Source: Sphaerolaimus hirsutus | Lineage: Eukaryota; Nematoda; Chromadorea; Monhysterida; Sphaerolaimidae | Assembly: GCA_964036195.1 (NCBI GenBank) | Contig: OZ038457.1 | Coordinates: forward strand, 8,211,147 to 8,275,146 | Direction of reading: 5' to 3' | Length of the DNA stretch: 64,000 nt | Shown: positions 1-11,212 of the stretch, piece after piece | Numbering within the stretch: the first letter of the stretch is position 1 | How the letters are laid out: each line of letters opens with the position of its first letter | Program-made: the position numbers and the translations under genes | Notes under the pieces: generated by a model | What the model was told of the DNA's origin: nothing | The model's database searches: none | The model's input: the letters and a program-made list of their open reading frames with translations, nothing else

Positions 1-138
1 TGGTATGGCGCTAGCGCCAAAACACCTTTCCGTCCCTATATAGGGAAAAAATTTAGGGGGGGGGGCTGAGCCCCCCCCCCTCGCCGGCCCCCGTAAACAA
101 GCAGCCCCCCCCGCTCAAAAATCCTGGATACGTCCCTG
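1..138. mobile_element. Fragment of a hAT-like MITE (CAGGGACGTAGCC family)
   Basis: The stretch ends with the terminal inverted repeat that reads CAGGGACGTATCCAGG on the minus strand, preceded by a long G/C run and a TGGCGCCA-type palindrome near position 10. The same terminus begins or ends the copies at 29085 and 53683-54100; the latter has a perfect 8-bp target duplication. The left part of this copy lies outside the window, so its length is unknown. Confidence 0.6.
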
Positions 139-204
139 GGAAGGGGTGTGTGTTGTAGGGTGTGGTAAGCTTTGGTGAAGTGAAGGATGGGTTTCCGCGC
201 ATGG

Positions 205-423
205 GGCCCACACGTACTAGTTGACATTGCAAATCAACGGCAACTGAATGTCAACAAAATACCATAAAATGTCTTTTAAAGCATCACATCATTTAACCAA
301 AACAAAGTAGAATTAAGTGTCACTTTACAAAATTAACTAGGCTCCATCACATAGGATAGTTAAAATCACGTCATTAACCAAAATTTAGTTGACACGAATT
401 TTGATGTCAACTAGTGTCTGTAC
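205..423. mobile_element. Short palindromic MITE, ACTAGTTGACAT termini
   Basis: An inverted repeat opens with GGCCCACACGTACTAGTTGAC and closes with GTCAACTAGTGTCTG. The AT-rich middle is shared with the copies at 18041-18251, 42904-43593 and 52319-52539 (common words such as AAGCATCACA and AGTTAAGTGTCA). No coding sequence is seen. It lies in the region left of the CACNA2D 3' exons. Superfamily is not assigned because no target duplication could be fixed. Confidence 0.6.
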
Positions 424-730
424 CACAATAAATGGAGTTTTTCGAAATGTTTATACTGACTGGTTGGTAAATTTGTGTTCTCTGTTTTTATAACCCCAAG
501 CGCTAGAAAATTGCGATTGATTGAAACGCACCCAATGTTGTAGAGGAATGTTTTCACGGTGGGCAGATTGGTGCCGATGTTTGCCGGCGAGCCCGTCAGT
601 ATTCCCCGCTGCGAGCCGTTTCGCTTGCAACGCGCTTGGTAGTCGCGCTCGGAGCGCCTGTTTAAATGACATTTTACATAATTTTTGACATACCTACCTA
701 GTTTACATATTTAACATTTTACATTTCACT

Positions 731-896
731 GGTACTGGGAGTGGGACCAGGGACAGTATCGAGTAAAATGTCATACAAATGTGTCAAATGTCGTGCAAAA
801 CGTCATAAGTTCACTTATACAATATTTTCATGTATTTTTTTAAATTGACATTTTACATGAAATTTGACATGTTACAGGGTTCGGAACTGCCCCAGT
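731..896. mobile_element. MITE of the CCCTGTAAAATGTCA family
   Basis: Imperfect inverted repeat whose arms are rich in TGTAAAATGTCA words and whose ends read roughly GGGACCAGGGACAG and TTACAGGGTTCGGAAC. Related copies lie at 6607-6813, 23139-23308, 26346-26520, 44491-44630 and about 60690-60785. Nothing coding is seen between this and the first CACNA2D exon. Confidence 0.5.
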
Positions 897-937
897 TGTT
901 ACATGGCTCCATAAAATCAACGAAATTCGTCTGCACA

Positions 938-3900
938 TTAGTCAACGATAAAATCAGACGAAAAAAATCGAGGTTGATCATATGAACCACAATCTAACTT
1001 TGTCAGTTTTCCAATTGAATACAAGTAGTCGAACAGGTCCCAGTCCACGCTGGACAGGTGCTTGGGCTCGTTGAACGTGTACGAATTGCTCGCGGCCAGC
1101 ACGTGCACATCAGATGTGAGAAGATAGCAGGTGCGCCCCGACTGCGATTCAAAAAATACTTTTTTATCGTTATTTTTTGTATTCCACGTTGAATAGCATC
1201 CAAACCTCGTGGCATTGCCGGAAAAGCGCATTAGAACTCATTGTGTAGTTGTACCACGCGTCCTGTATGGTGCCGGTAGCCACTATGGCGCCGGTCACTG
1301 AGAAATGAAGGTCAATTGAATATATCGAATTTCAGGGTTCGCGAGAATACTGAATGCAGGGTTGGCGCACCTCCAAGAAAAACTTGATCGATAACCAGTG
1401 GCCTAGTTATGAACACGTAGAGAATACGGCGCTCTTTGCTGTGGCCCACTCCGGCATCAAAATATTCAACCATTTCTGTATGTGGAAATTGGTGACGTTT
1501 TTACAATCTAAAAAATCATTACATTTTGCGGATGTAAAAACGAACGGTTCACGTGAAACTGGGACGTTTCATTCAAATAAGCGTCTTGCCATTCGCGCAC
1601 GATGGATGATCGATCGAATCCATGTTTCAATGTGTTGGGCAGCAGCAAATGCCAACTGAAAAAAAACACGATGAATGAATTCTACTCAGTGGACCGAAAT
1701 TACCCATGCATCCCAAAATTATGCTCGGCAGACATGATACTCTACAAATAGATATGATTTATGTCTTCGGCGGGCATACGGGCAACCGAAAACTTATGAA
1801 CCGACTCCCTACATAAAAAGAAGATTTGCGCATATGCTGACTGTTTCGGGTATGACGTCATGATGGAGCGTTTCCTCCAGAAAAATGTACGGTGTAATGT
1901 CATCCCAATATACTTATGTTTTAGTCGATAATGCGCGAGCAGGATACTTATGCAGGCACAGGATACTTATGCACGCACATTCACAAAAAAAATATCAAAA
2001 AAGCGGATTTGTGTATAGTCGGCGGACCGCAAAGTATGTGCAGAATCATACCATAATTTAAGGAGTAAAATCTTGTGATAAATTTCGTAATTACCATATT
2101 CCATAGTAAAATATCCATATAAATATTATGACGAAAATAGGTACTGTATAATTTTTGCTTCATTATACAGATGGGTTATGGTAGCTTTCCATACTAAGTG
2201 TGATGTCCGCCGAGTATAAAAACAACAATTTTACCTGGAATATTGTTTTATTTTTTTTGCTGAACAATTTTGATTTTATTAACGATGATGTCGTGAGTGC
2301 ATGCCTCCGCAAACCAAAAAAACAACAAGCAGAAAAGCTTTCGAAACCAGCCATTTCTTAGCCGATTTCAGGCCCAGTAAACTGGGATAAACATAGGAGG
2401 TGCCGCTGGCCATCTGCACGAATACCATCTTGGCGAAGCTGCTCAACAAGCTCGACGCCAGCTCGCAGTTGGTCACGTTGCTGCGAAATTGTGCACGTCA
2501 GTTTTATGTGCGATCATTTTCAGAGGGTATATTTCAAGTGTCAAAGTGTCAGTATGTCTTTCAGACAAAATAAAAATTCCCTGTCATTTGACAAGTAAAT
2601 TTCAAATGACCCATGTTTCGCTTACTAAATATAAGATACCATTTACCTTTACTTTTACTTTTGTCACTCGCTAAGGCGCATCAGTAAAACGGTAGTGTAA
2701 AATTCAGATGCTAGACGCGTTCTTTCAGAACAGTTTTTCAACATGGCACCAGATAAATATACTCGCGGACCACCCGGTAAACCCACGTGTCATCGGCATG
2801 TGTAAACGTGTCGCGCCAAGGTGCCATAGCGACAAACTCGCGTACATGGTGCCCCAAAAGCGGCACGAAATCATCGTCCGCGGACCCAGCGGCGGCTGAA
2901 ACAGGCGGCGGTAGTCTGCCCGCATCTTGGATTCGTGACTCGGGGAGACCTGGTAAATGTTCGTGATTTTGTAACTCTTATTTTTGATAATCGTTTGATG
3001 ATAATTGGGTTTTAATTGATAACTTTTTCTCACAATGTGCGAGTATGCCGGTGGCGAACATGTTCTGGAGATTCCGCTGCAATGGCATCAGCGTTGACAG
3101 GTCCATGTTCGCGCACAGGCGGCTGTAATGACACATTATCTTATGGGGAACTTTTCAATTACCTGGCTCAATGCCATAATTGGTGATACGTCTTGCACAA
3201 AAAAAACAGACGCTACAGACGCTGGGTGTCCAGTGGTTTCCATTTACATTAAGATTTTACGGGGCGCAGGACTTACAATTAAGATTAAATTGACGGGTGC
3301 AGGACAATTTCCATGTGCACATATAACAATTTCCAAACGGAATAAATATTGGTATGCGCATTTGAACCCCATCAACAAAGATCAAAACCATTTGGAACTG
3401 GTGACATCCCATGTGATGTCAGCTATCGTGTGCAAGGCCTTTGACTCACCGCGGCGGCAAAACAACGCGCATGGCATTCGTGTACTCCTGATTCAAGTCA
3501 GTCACACCTGAAAAAACAATCCCACATTTATAACAATCACAACCATCCCAAAATTACCAAAAAATTCACGCACCATTCTCAGCATTAGTATACTCAACGG
3601 CAACTGCATTATCGCTGGCAGCCACAGCAATAGCCAGTGGTACATGTTTGATCCGTCTGCAAGTGTAGGATACGGTGCGGCCCCTGGCGCCGGTGCTGGT
3701 GGTCAGGAGCGGGGGGCTGGCCGTCTTGGGCAGGGGGCATTTGCCGTGAACCATCCGCTCACGCAACTGCGGTTTTGGGGGGGGGGGGGGGAGTGGCGCA
3801 ACTGTTTTCGTTTTTGTTCAGCGGTCAGTTAGGGATCAAATAAGGAACCCCAATTGCAATATGTATTTGAAACATGTCAGAATTGTATAGAAATATATAC

Positions 3901-6900
3901 AGTGACCGATAAAAATAATAGAACAGCCAACCTCCCTAGTCGCAGCACTCTCACTTTCTATCTCTAAAATATCCAATGTGAAAATGGAGTCAATATAGCC
4001 GAGTTGCTGTATGATATCTTCATTGGCTGGGCTGAACACAACTTTGGCGCCGGATCCCCAACGCACACCCAGGGGGAAACATGCTGTCCGCCTGACAAGT
4101 TGGATGTCAGGTACCTGTCAAATGGTAGATTGCAAGTTGCAAATAAATAATGAGAGAAGGATCATGTGAACAATATTCAATTGAATTTTGACTAGTAAAC
4201 AAAAACTGACTGGCAAATATTCTCTCGGATGCAGTACCACATGTCCATTGTTGTCCACCGCAAAGGGGTACGCGTCAAATCCAGTCTGCAGGTAAATACA
4301 ATTGTCCATCATCACAACTTCAGAAATATAAAAATCAAGATGCATTCCCAAAAAAATAGGAATCTAAATATTCTTAAACAAACATAAAGTTGCAAGAACT
4401 GCTCTCTGATGTGCTCGACTTTGATGTCGATGGCGGCCACGCCGAGCACCGACTGCCTGCTGCCGTTGACCATCGTGTTCAGGATAGGCATGCTGACGGT
4501 GATCACCGCGCCCTGGCCCTGTGTTTGAGGTGTTTGAATTCGAGAGTATACTTAATTGTTATTGTAGGTATTTTATGTACTTTTTGTGGGGTTTCAATGT
4601 TGTTTTAGACTTAATGCACCAAAAAATGTTTGAATTTTTTTCAATGCAACCGTGGCCATTCATCGCTCATATTATTCATCGACAAATTTTTCCAAAAAAT
4701 CGCCGTAGATGTAGTGTAAAAAGTGAGCTTTTAATCATCTAAATCTGAAAACTTTTTATGCACATTTCCGGCGCACACAAACCTGCGCATCCATGTAGGG
4801 CCCCGTCCATGTGACTGGTCGATCTGCCAATGGTATTTCTTTCAACCTCAGAGCCATGGGGCGGCTCAGAATCGGTACGAATGCACGTGAATATTGTCGC
4901 ACATCAGATATTGAATTGATGATGGAATAGTAACCTGTGTGGTTGGTACTTGAAATACCGTATTACCTCGAATTAACCCCCTCCCCCTCAAAATGGGCTG
5001 GCGAAAAAATAAACCCCCCTCGAGTAAGCCCCCTCGAATTAACCCCCCCTTAAATTTTGCTGGCGAAATAATAAACCCCCGAGGTGTATTTGGAGGTAAT
5101 ACGGTAGAGTAATTATTATATTAATGGCCATCCCAAATGACTTGCCTTTATTCTTACACGCCATCCACTCCAGCAATTCAATGTGCACAGCGTCGTATCC
5201 CATAGCGAAGCCGAAAAATCTGACTTTCTGCGTGTGTGGTAAAAAAAACTTATGAAAATGGTAAAATAACCACTAAATAACCACATAAGTCAACTCAAAA
5301 CGCACGGTGTTATTTCCAGTGCCGTGTCTAGTCAACTGCGATTTTACTTCATCGTCAGCCCAACTTTCAATCCAATCAGTTAGCACCATGACAACTTTGT
5401 GTCCCCCTGATCTGTGCTCGGAGCGCGCGAAAATCGATGGGACATCGGACTGAAAATTCGAAAGAGTCAGATGCTATGTTGGTTGAATAATGGTTGAAAA
5501 TCTTGTAGAAATGGTTGAAAGAGCGCACATCGAATTGGTCGAAGGTGAAATTGAGCGCCTGAACAAAATTCGCCACATTTTCTGGGTCGGTCTGCTCTAG
5601 TTTTCGCATAAGGAGCTGTGTGAGAATATAAATTTATGACATCTATTTTTAAGCATTGATCCAATTGAAAAAATACCACACAACCCACCACTTTATTCCT
5701 GGACGTGGCGGGTATAAAGTTGTGATCTTTCACACAGGGCAGCACTTTGCCCACTTTATTGTTGAACCACACCGCGTTGATGTAGTCGTTGGCGGTGAGC
5801 AGCGCCAACACGGACATCACGGTCAATTTCATGAGACGGGCCGTCTGGCCCGCTATGCTGCCGCTGCTGCAAATCGAGAGGTGGAAAATGCGGCGACATT
5901 GTGGGTTGGTAGTGGAATAATGCTGCTCATTGGCACTAGGGTTCAAAAGGGATCCCGATTCCGAATCCCGATAATTTTCGGGATTTTGCAGTCCCGATCC
6001 CGATCTTGAAAACCTGAAAAGCCAATCTCGATCCTGAAAACTTGAAAAACCAATCCCGATTCTGAAAACTTGAAAAGCCAAACCAGGTGCCAGTTCCGCA
6101 AATTGAGAAGTGAGAAGTAAAATGCCAAATGCGAAGTGAATTGAGAAGTGAGAATTGAATTGAGAAGGCAAAAGCGAAGTGAAATTTTTTATTTTTTAAT
6201 ACTTTTTTACATCGAAAACCCCGAAAAGTCGATCCTGTTTGAACCCTAGGTTCACCCAACCCCTCACTAACAAGTCCAACAAAAACAGTATATCCTTGGG
6301 CGCGGACACTGTAGCCACATACCACGGCCTATACCTCGGATCGTACAAATCCACAGTGTACTCAGCTGGCATCTGGTTCCACTCGCTGGCGGGGTAAACG
6401 GCGGTGATGCCGGTCTCGGCGGACACGTACTGCCTGAAGAGCGACTTGTCGCGGAGCACGTTGGTTCGCAGCGCCTCGGTCACGTCTATGGTTGAGAGCC
6501 AGCTGATGTCCCGCTCCACGCGCACCTCTGAGCGGGTTTTTGGTGGGGTGGTTGGATAAGGGGAGGTTTTATGCGCAATTTTATTGTAACTCTAATTTTA
6601 TAGCGTCGGGCTATCCCGAGCCCTGTAAAGTGTAAAATCAAGTGTCAAATGTTATGTGAAGTGTCAAACAAAAAAGAATAATTTTATAACTGCACTTTTC
6701 ATGACAACTGACACTTCACTTTACATTTGTCATGACAATTGACACTTCACTCTACATTTGTCACAACAATTGACACTTTGCATGTCTTTAACACTCCACA
6801 GGGCTTGGGACTGCCCACTTCATTATGCCATTCGCATCGCTTCTACACCCCAAATCGTCAAATGCAAAAATAATACCCGAAAACCCCATCACACCATGTT

Positions 6901-9315
6901 TGTACACTTCCACGGGAATGTGGACGCCGGACGTAACTTTCTTGGCGCCCAAATTGGTCGCCTGGTGGACCACAGTCTTGTTTTTCAGGTCGACATATTC
7001 GGGCGACGTGTCGAATGGCTCAGGGTTCGCTGAAAAACTGGTCGCCGTGCGCTCGGCCACATCGACAATGTCCTGAAAAAAACAATGTTGCCACGGGTTC
7101 GCGCGAATTTTTGAAACTGATTGAATATTTGAAAATTTTATTGGCCCTTGGATTACGCGACAGTTCACCGTGAAATTGGAACTTTCTTTTGAGGATAATT
7201 TGGTGCTAAAGAACACCTAGCGAAAGGTAAAACATTTTCAGCCGTCGGAAAACGAATGTAAACGTCATAAAATACGTAAACACGCAAATATCGAAACATA
7301 TTTACAGCAAAAAAATCCGAAAACGAACCCTCAGAGCCTGAATCTTTTTATCAATAGACTTCTGCAACTTGATGGCAAACTTGTCAGCCTCATTTTGCAG
7401 CACAAACGCCTTCTTTTTGGGCACGATTTTCTTGTGCAAATCTTCCTTGAGCAGGTCGTAGGAGGTGCTGCTCTCGAAGTCGTCCAGGATGATGTTTTGG
7501 AAGCCTATCAGCTCGTCGCGGAGCTCACTGGGCAGGGTGCCAAATTAATTTATTTGTTCTGGCTACTCTTATGTGATACTGATAAATTCACTCCTAGGTC
7601 AAAATTCGTAAAGCAAATGTCGCTAATTCGTTCTCGAATACACTTTTTGAATGAATATACCGTATATTCTCGAATAAGACCCCCCTTGAATAACTCCCCC
7701 CTCAAAAGCAGTGACGAAAAAATAACTCCCCCCCCCTTGAATTACTCCCCACCCTTGAATAACTCCCCCTCTCTGATGAGTGGAGAAGATACTGCAACAA
7801 GTGCAAAAACGAAATGCAAATGCAGTGTAGTGTGTGTAGGGTTGGCCGATGTTTTTTTTTAAAACGTTTTTTATTATAAAAAAACGTTGTTTTTTTTAAA
7901 AAACATGACGTCCAAAATGTTTGTTTTTTTAAAAAAACATCGACCGAAATTTTTAGTACTAAGCACTAGGTATTTTGCAAAATTTTTGCGCGCAAGCGCG
8001 CAATTTCACACACAAATTGACATTTGTGGTTGTTTTCATTGGTTTTGTGGCATTTTTAGTATCAAAGTATCCATTTCTATGTGCTACCATGGGTTAAAAA
8101 GCCGTCATATGTTGCTGTAGTATATAATATTGAGGTAATGTGCTTCCATGTACCTCCACAGTGTGTAACTTCACTCCCAAAGTAACAACCTCCTTTTATA
8201 ACCTTGTTTGATCACTATTCCATGCCAAACTTTACCTGAAGTCACGAACATTCTACTATAAGGCGATATACGTACGATATGTCGACGAAAAATGGATATT
8301 TTTGACACAAATCACCACTTATAATGCTATCCCATGGCTCCACAGACATTATATGGTCATATATAACATCACAGAGTATTGCCACTGTCTGATATACCTA
8401 TATATGTTGACACAAGGTCATATCTGGAAGCTTTAAAAAAAAACGTTTTTTATTTAAAAAAACGTTTTTTTTATTTAAAAAAACATCGAGTTAAAAAAAA
8501 CGTTTTTTTTCCAACCCTAAGTGTGTGAGACAAAAAATACAAAAGAATGTTAGCCTACAGCAGCGAAAGCAGATACACAGTGCGTATTTTACGCAGTGTA
8601 TACACACATACCTACCTGCAAGTTTTCCTAAAAGTTATGAGGAAAAAATAACTCCCCCCTTGAATAACTCCCCACCCTTGAATAACTCCCCTCAAAAACT
8701 CTGACGAAAAAATGACTCCCCGGGGGACTTATTCGAGGATATACGGTATAGGTATTCTCAATTTATAAAGCGTAATATTTCAGCTAAATTATTTATGCAA
8801 AAAATACAAATGGTTGTTCACTTTCGGGATAATGGCGCACCGCACACTGCAAAATGGCACGGGCGGTTCGGACGTTTTGAATTTCCGCCGGGGTGGAATT
8901 GTAAAATCGGTTCGGACGATTTTATTTACGACAAATCTAAAAAACTACTGAAATTTGGGTCGGTTCGGACGATTTTTAATTCCACCCCTCTTTTTAATTC
9001 CGCCTTTGAATTCCGACCATGCAAAAAACGTCCGAACCGCCCGAGCCACTTTGCAGTGTGCGGTGAGCCTATCAGATCATTACATTTGAAAAAGGCTGAT
9101 ATATTAAAAAAAACCGACACACCAAATTCTTCGGAAATCCGCACTAAATGAAGCGCAAATCCCGGCTACAACCCCGCAAATCTCTATAAAAAATGTCAAC
9201 TGGAAAAGTGAAAGTACACAACTTACGCATGTTCCTTATCGGAAACTGATTGCGCTACGGCAAACGGCAGCAGTAGCACCAAACCGCCCAAACTAAGCAT
9301 ATCAATGAGCCTCAT
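938..9315 (-). CDS. CACNA2D: Voltage-gated calcium channel alpha-2/delta subunit (3' end probably outside window)
   Basis: Auxiliary subunit that promotes surface delivery and gating of CaV channels; extracellular and membrane-anchored. Start ATG at 9315 opens a clear signal peptide (MRLIDMLSLGGLVLLLPFAV). Phase-consistent exons, in transcript order: 9227-9315, 7329-7527, 6895-7072, 6272-6527, 5689-5866, 5529-5615, 5306-5449, 5146-5227, 4783-4934, 4384-4518, 4211-4285, 3932-4114, 3574-3766, 3450-3507, 3034-3122, then about 2735-2949, 2380-2480, 1540-1640, 1420-1475, 1206-1297 and 1010-1141. Seen: VWA_N segment ending YDPRYRPWY then PKDILFLLD; a MIDAS motif D-F-S-G-S rebuilt across the 6272/5866 junction; VWA helix and FGFAMGYD strand; Cache segment FAVDNNGHVVLHP; Cys-rich 3' segment beginning CYLLTSDVHVLAAS. 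The 5146 donor reads AG/GCAAGT (GC-AG). The splice from 2949 to 2480 is not phase-resolved, and the usual C-terminal anchor is not found. Introns are packed with MITEs. Paralogue (1-4) not determined. Confidence 0.92.
1766..1922. mobile_element. Degenerate TA-type MITE (TATACTCGGCGGACCGC family)
   Basis: Starts near TTCGGCGGGCATACGG and carries the internal words TGACGTCATGATGGAG and GTTTCCTCCAGAAAA. The same words appear in the copies at 27041-27433, 40976-41166 and 51319-51519. The ends are diverged. Lies in or between 3' introns of CACNA2D. Confidence 0.4.
2014..2218. mobile_element. TA-type MITE, TATAGTCGGCGGACCGC ends
   Basis: Inverted termini TATAGTCGGCGGAC and GTCCGCCGAGTATA flank an AT-rich core with a second inverted pair (ACCATAATTTAAGG versus GGGTTATGGTAG). 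Termini beginning and ending in TA fit a Tc1/mariner-like TA target, but this is inference from the ends only. Related to 60923-61094 and 40976-41166. Sits in a CACNA2D intron. Confidence 0.55.
4956..5106. mobile_element. Poly-C MITE, TACCGTATTACCTCG termini
   Basis: Perfect inverted ends TACCGTATTACCTC and GGAGGTAATACGGTA surround blocks of CCCCC spaced by AATTAA. Seven copies of this family are in the window (also 7658, 24142, 27082, 28271, 37000 and 58973). Intronic in CACNA2D. Confidence 0.65.
5937..6248. mobile_element. hAT-like MITE with CCCGAT arrays (TAGGGTTCAAAC termini)
   Basis: Begins TAGGGTTCAAAAGGGATCCCGA and ends TGTTTGAACCCTA. The interior is degenerate repeats of CCCGATC and of GAAAACCTGAAAAGCC. 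Full-length relatives are at 49968-50564 and, with a different array word, 41765-42685; both of those have perfect 8-bp target duplications. Here the flanks do not match, so an edge may be lost. Lies in the CACNA2D intron between the exons at 6272 and 5866. Confidence 0.6.
6607..6813. mobile_element. MITE of the CCCTGTAAAATGTCA family
   Basis: Opens with GGGCTATCCCGAGCCCTGTA and closes with CACAGGGCTTGGGACTGCCC. Arms carry repeated TGACACTTCACT/AGTGTCAAATG words. Ends just before the CACNA2D exon at 6895 and shares the GACTGCCC terminus with the copy at 731-896. Confidence 0.5.
7658..8748. mobile_element. Poly-C MITE interrupted by a hAT-like insertion
   Basis: Inverted ends TACCGTATATTCTCGAATAAG and CTTATTCGAGGATATACGGTA. 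Between them are CCCCTTGAATAACTCC blocks on both sides of the element at 7837-8519. It is therefore a nested pair in which the poly-C element was the older host. It lies in CACNA2D intron 1. Confidence 0.65.
7837..8519. mobile_element. hAT-like MITE, TAGGGTTGG termini
   Basis: Termini TAGGGTTGG and CCAACCCTA are bounded by the perfect 8-bp direct repeat agtgtgtg (7829-7836 and 8520-8527), the hallmark of hAT insertion. Sub-terminal arrays of AAAACGTTTTTTAT, a TGCGCGCAAGCGCGCAA palindrome and a unique AT-rich core follow. Two further copies are at 42991-43454 and 48352-49048. No ORF of interest. Confidence 0.85.
8834..9068. mobile_element. Palindromic MITE, CGCACACTGCAAAATGGC ends
   Basis: Left arm GGCGCACCGCACACTGCAAA is matched by TTTGCAGTGTGCGGTGAGCC on the right. 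Inner arms repeat GGTTCGGACG versus CGTCCGAACC and GGGGTGGAATT versus AATTCCACCCC. No target duplication could be identified. Lies in CACNA2D intron 1. Confidence 0.6.
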
Positions 9316-10571
9316 AGTGTCACCTCATTGTTAGTTTTTTCACTCATCGTTTAAAATCCATATTTTTAACAGCACCATAGTCAGTCAACCAAACGGCACA
9401 AAAACGGCACTACTGCAGCACTACCAGCCAATATGCGTTACATAACTGTAGTCTGAAACGGTGGCAGTGTTGCAAGGGATATGTACGCAGTGCTGTGCAT
9501 ATTGGCGGCTCACACACTAGTTGACGCATGTGTGTCAACTGGTCTGGGTGGGTCAAGCCTATTACGCATGCAAACCCATCACGCATGTAGAGCCATTATA
9601 GACACATTTTACCCGCAGACAATGGGGCGGGTAACCCCACCCCAAACTGCCCAGCTATCTCTTTATCACAGAGGCAAATTTTTCCGCCTACTTTACCCTA
9701 ACTTTCACACAAAATCGTTTATTTTCATAGATTTTCACCTTCAAAATCACCTTCAGGTGGTGTGTTTTATTGTTTATTTTCAGCATGCCCAGTATAATCA
9801 AATGCGTCCCGAGTCTACATGTGTGATGGGTTTACATGCGTAATGGCACAGGGCCGTCTGTGTCAACTGGTCTGCGATAGAGCGATCTCCAAATGCACTT
9901 GCTGTAATATTTATTTTTCAACGTTGCCGCATGTGCATTTAGAGATAGCCTCACGACACGTGAAGTCGAAATCTGAGTTGACACAGACCAGTTGACTGAC
10001 ACACGTGTCAACTGATGTGCGGGCCGCCATTGCAGCGCGTATAATCAGAGTGGCTCGGCGGCAGCCAATGCAACCTAGCCTAACGCATGCGAGTGCGCGC
10101 ATGCTACCGTGAAAGCTAAAAACGGACTGTTCTGTTAGCTTACTCGTGATTATGCGGTTGCAAAATGGACGCTGATAGCAGTACGCGTGTGCATGGTAAT
10201 CATGTACAAATTTCAAGTTGACTATTGCGTGAGGGGGGACAGTTCAGCACTTTGCAAGTGCCAGTAACAAAAAAGTGACAAGTGAAAAATCAGGGGCCAT
10301 TTCCGCAAAAGCAGAAGTGAAAAAAACGTAAAGGATGAATTCTGACTTAGAATCATTATCCCTGGTGACGGTAATTATGATTTGGTGGGAAACGTGCTGT
10401 GTTTACGCTTGCGTTAGAACTTTGGAATTGAAAATCCTGCCCTATTCAAAAAAACTATTTCATTTCAGTTTTCACTTCTCACTTCCCATTCCATTTCTGA
10501 TTTCACTTCTCACTTTCCCATTTCACTTCCCACGTTTCCTTTTGCGGAATAGGCAACAGATATAGTAGACC
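9316..10571. other. Intergenic region upstream of CACNA2D
   Basis: No supported coding exon is seen. It contains the palindrome at 9504-10028, then a pyrimidine/purine-rich stretch (about 10300-10540) with repeated CACTTCTCACTTCCCATT-type words. The CACNA2D promoter should lie at its left end, but I recognise no core element. Confidence 0.5.
9504..10028. mobile_element. Palindromic MITE, GGCGGCTCACACACTAGTTGAC family
   Basis: Outer arms GGCGGCTCACACACTAGTTG and its counterpart GATGTGCGGGCCGCC are followed by nested inverted GTGTCAACTGGTCTG / CAGACCAGTTGAC. The closest relative is 22310-22530. The ~400-bp centre is unique here. Confidence 0.6.
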
Positions 10572-11188
10572 CAAATTAATGTAAGTAAAAAACTTAAATG
10601 TCAACTCAAGTTGTGGAAGGGTGGGGGACCTTTGCCCCCTCGGCCACTTAGTGGTGGTTTGGCCAACCTCTAGGAATTTGAACTATAGTGTAGGGCCGGT
10701 GCCTCGCACCTTGGCATAAGCGCTTCCCTTCATTGAATTATGCCACTCAAAAAGTCACATTACACTTGGTAACTTCACACTATGCAACACCAAATACCGA
10801 AAATATCTTACCCGAAAAGCTCCCCATCGCTGCCTCTGTTGACCAGTAAAATGAATATCTTCAGCCCGTGGTGCAGGTAAATCGCCATTCTGTGCCCCGC
10901 CACCACGTCCGCCACCGCGTCCGCCACCGCGTCCACTGCCGCGAGAGATCGACATTCAGTACGGATTGGGTTGGATCGGTGCCTGCAGTAGGTGAGTACA
11001 ATGTTTAGCGAGAATTTAGAAAAATACGTTGTTTCGTGATAAATGATATTTATCAATATCTCGGAATCAGTGATATCGATTTATCGATTCGGATCAAATT
11101 AGGTGATTAGCGGAGATAGTGGGAAACTGGTTTTCTGTGAGTTCGAACTTGTCAAAAGTATTTCGTAAGAAATGTAAGATTTTTAAAA
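10572..11188 (-). repeat. Downstream pseudo-LTR of the Penelope-like element
   Basis: 617 bp, almost identical to 16386-16990. It contains a copy of ORF1 exon 1 (ATG at 10955, RGG-rich) and its GT donor at 10815, here stranded downstream of the RT stop codon. It differs from the upstream copy by a 12-bp (four-codon RGGG) insertion plus changes near 10698 and 10936. In a tandem array this repeat would supply the promoter and first exon for the next unit. Confidence 0.85.
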
Positions 11189-11212
11189 TAGTAGACAAAT
11201 TGAACTCTATAT

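Noticed and set aside
5467..6171. 234-codon minus-strand ORF
   Set aside because: It joins a GATCGGGAT-array MITE, a real CACNA2D exon in the right frame (5689-5866) and intron. The exon is kept in CACNA2D, the rest is not coding.
7761..7815. Possible hammerhead ribozyme (CTGATGAG ... CGAAA)
   Set aside because: The stem II halves do not pair and no closing stems are visible. Pseudo-LTRs of the Penelope-like element were also scanned for CTGANGA/GAAA and none was convincing.
10755..10955. Independent RGG-rich small gene at the left pseudo-LTR
   Set aside because: It is the duplicate of ORF1 exon 1 and has no downstream exons on its own side.
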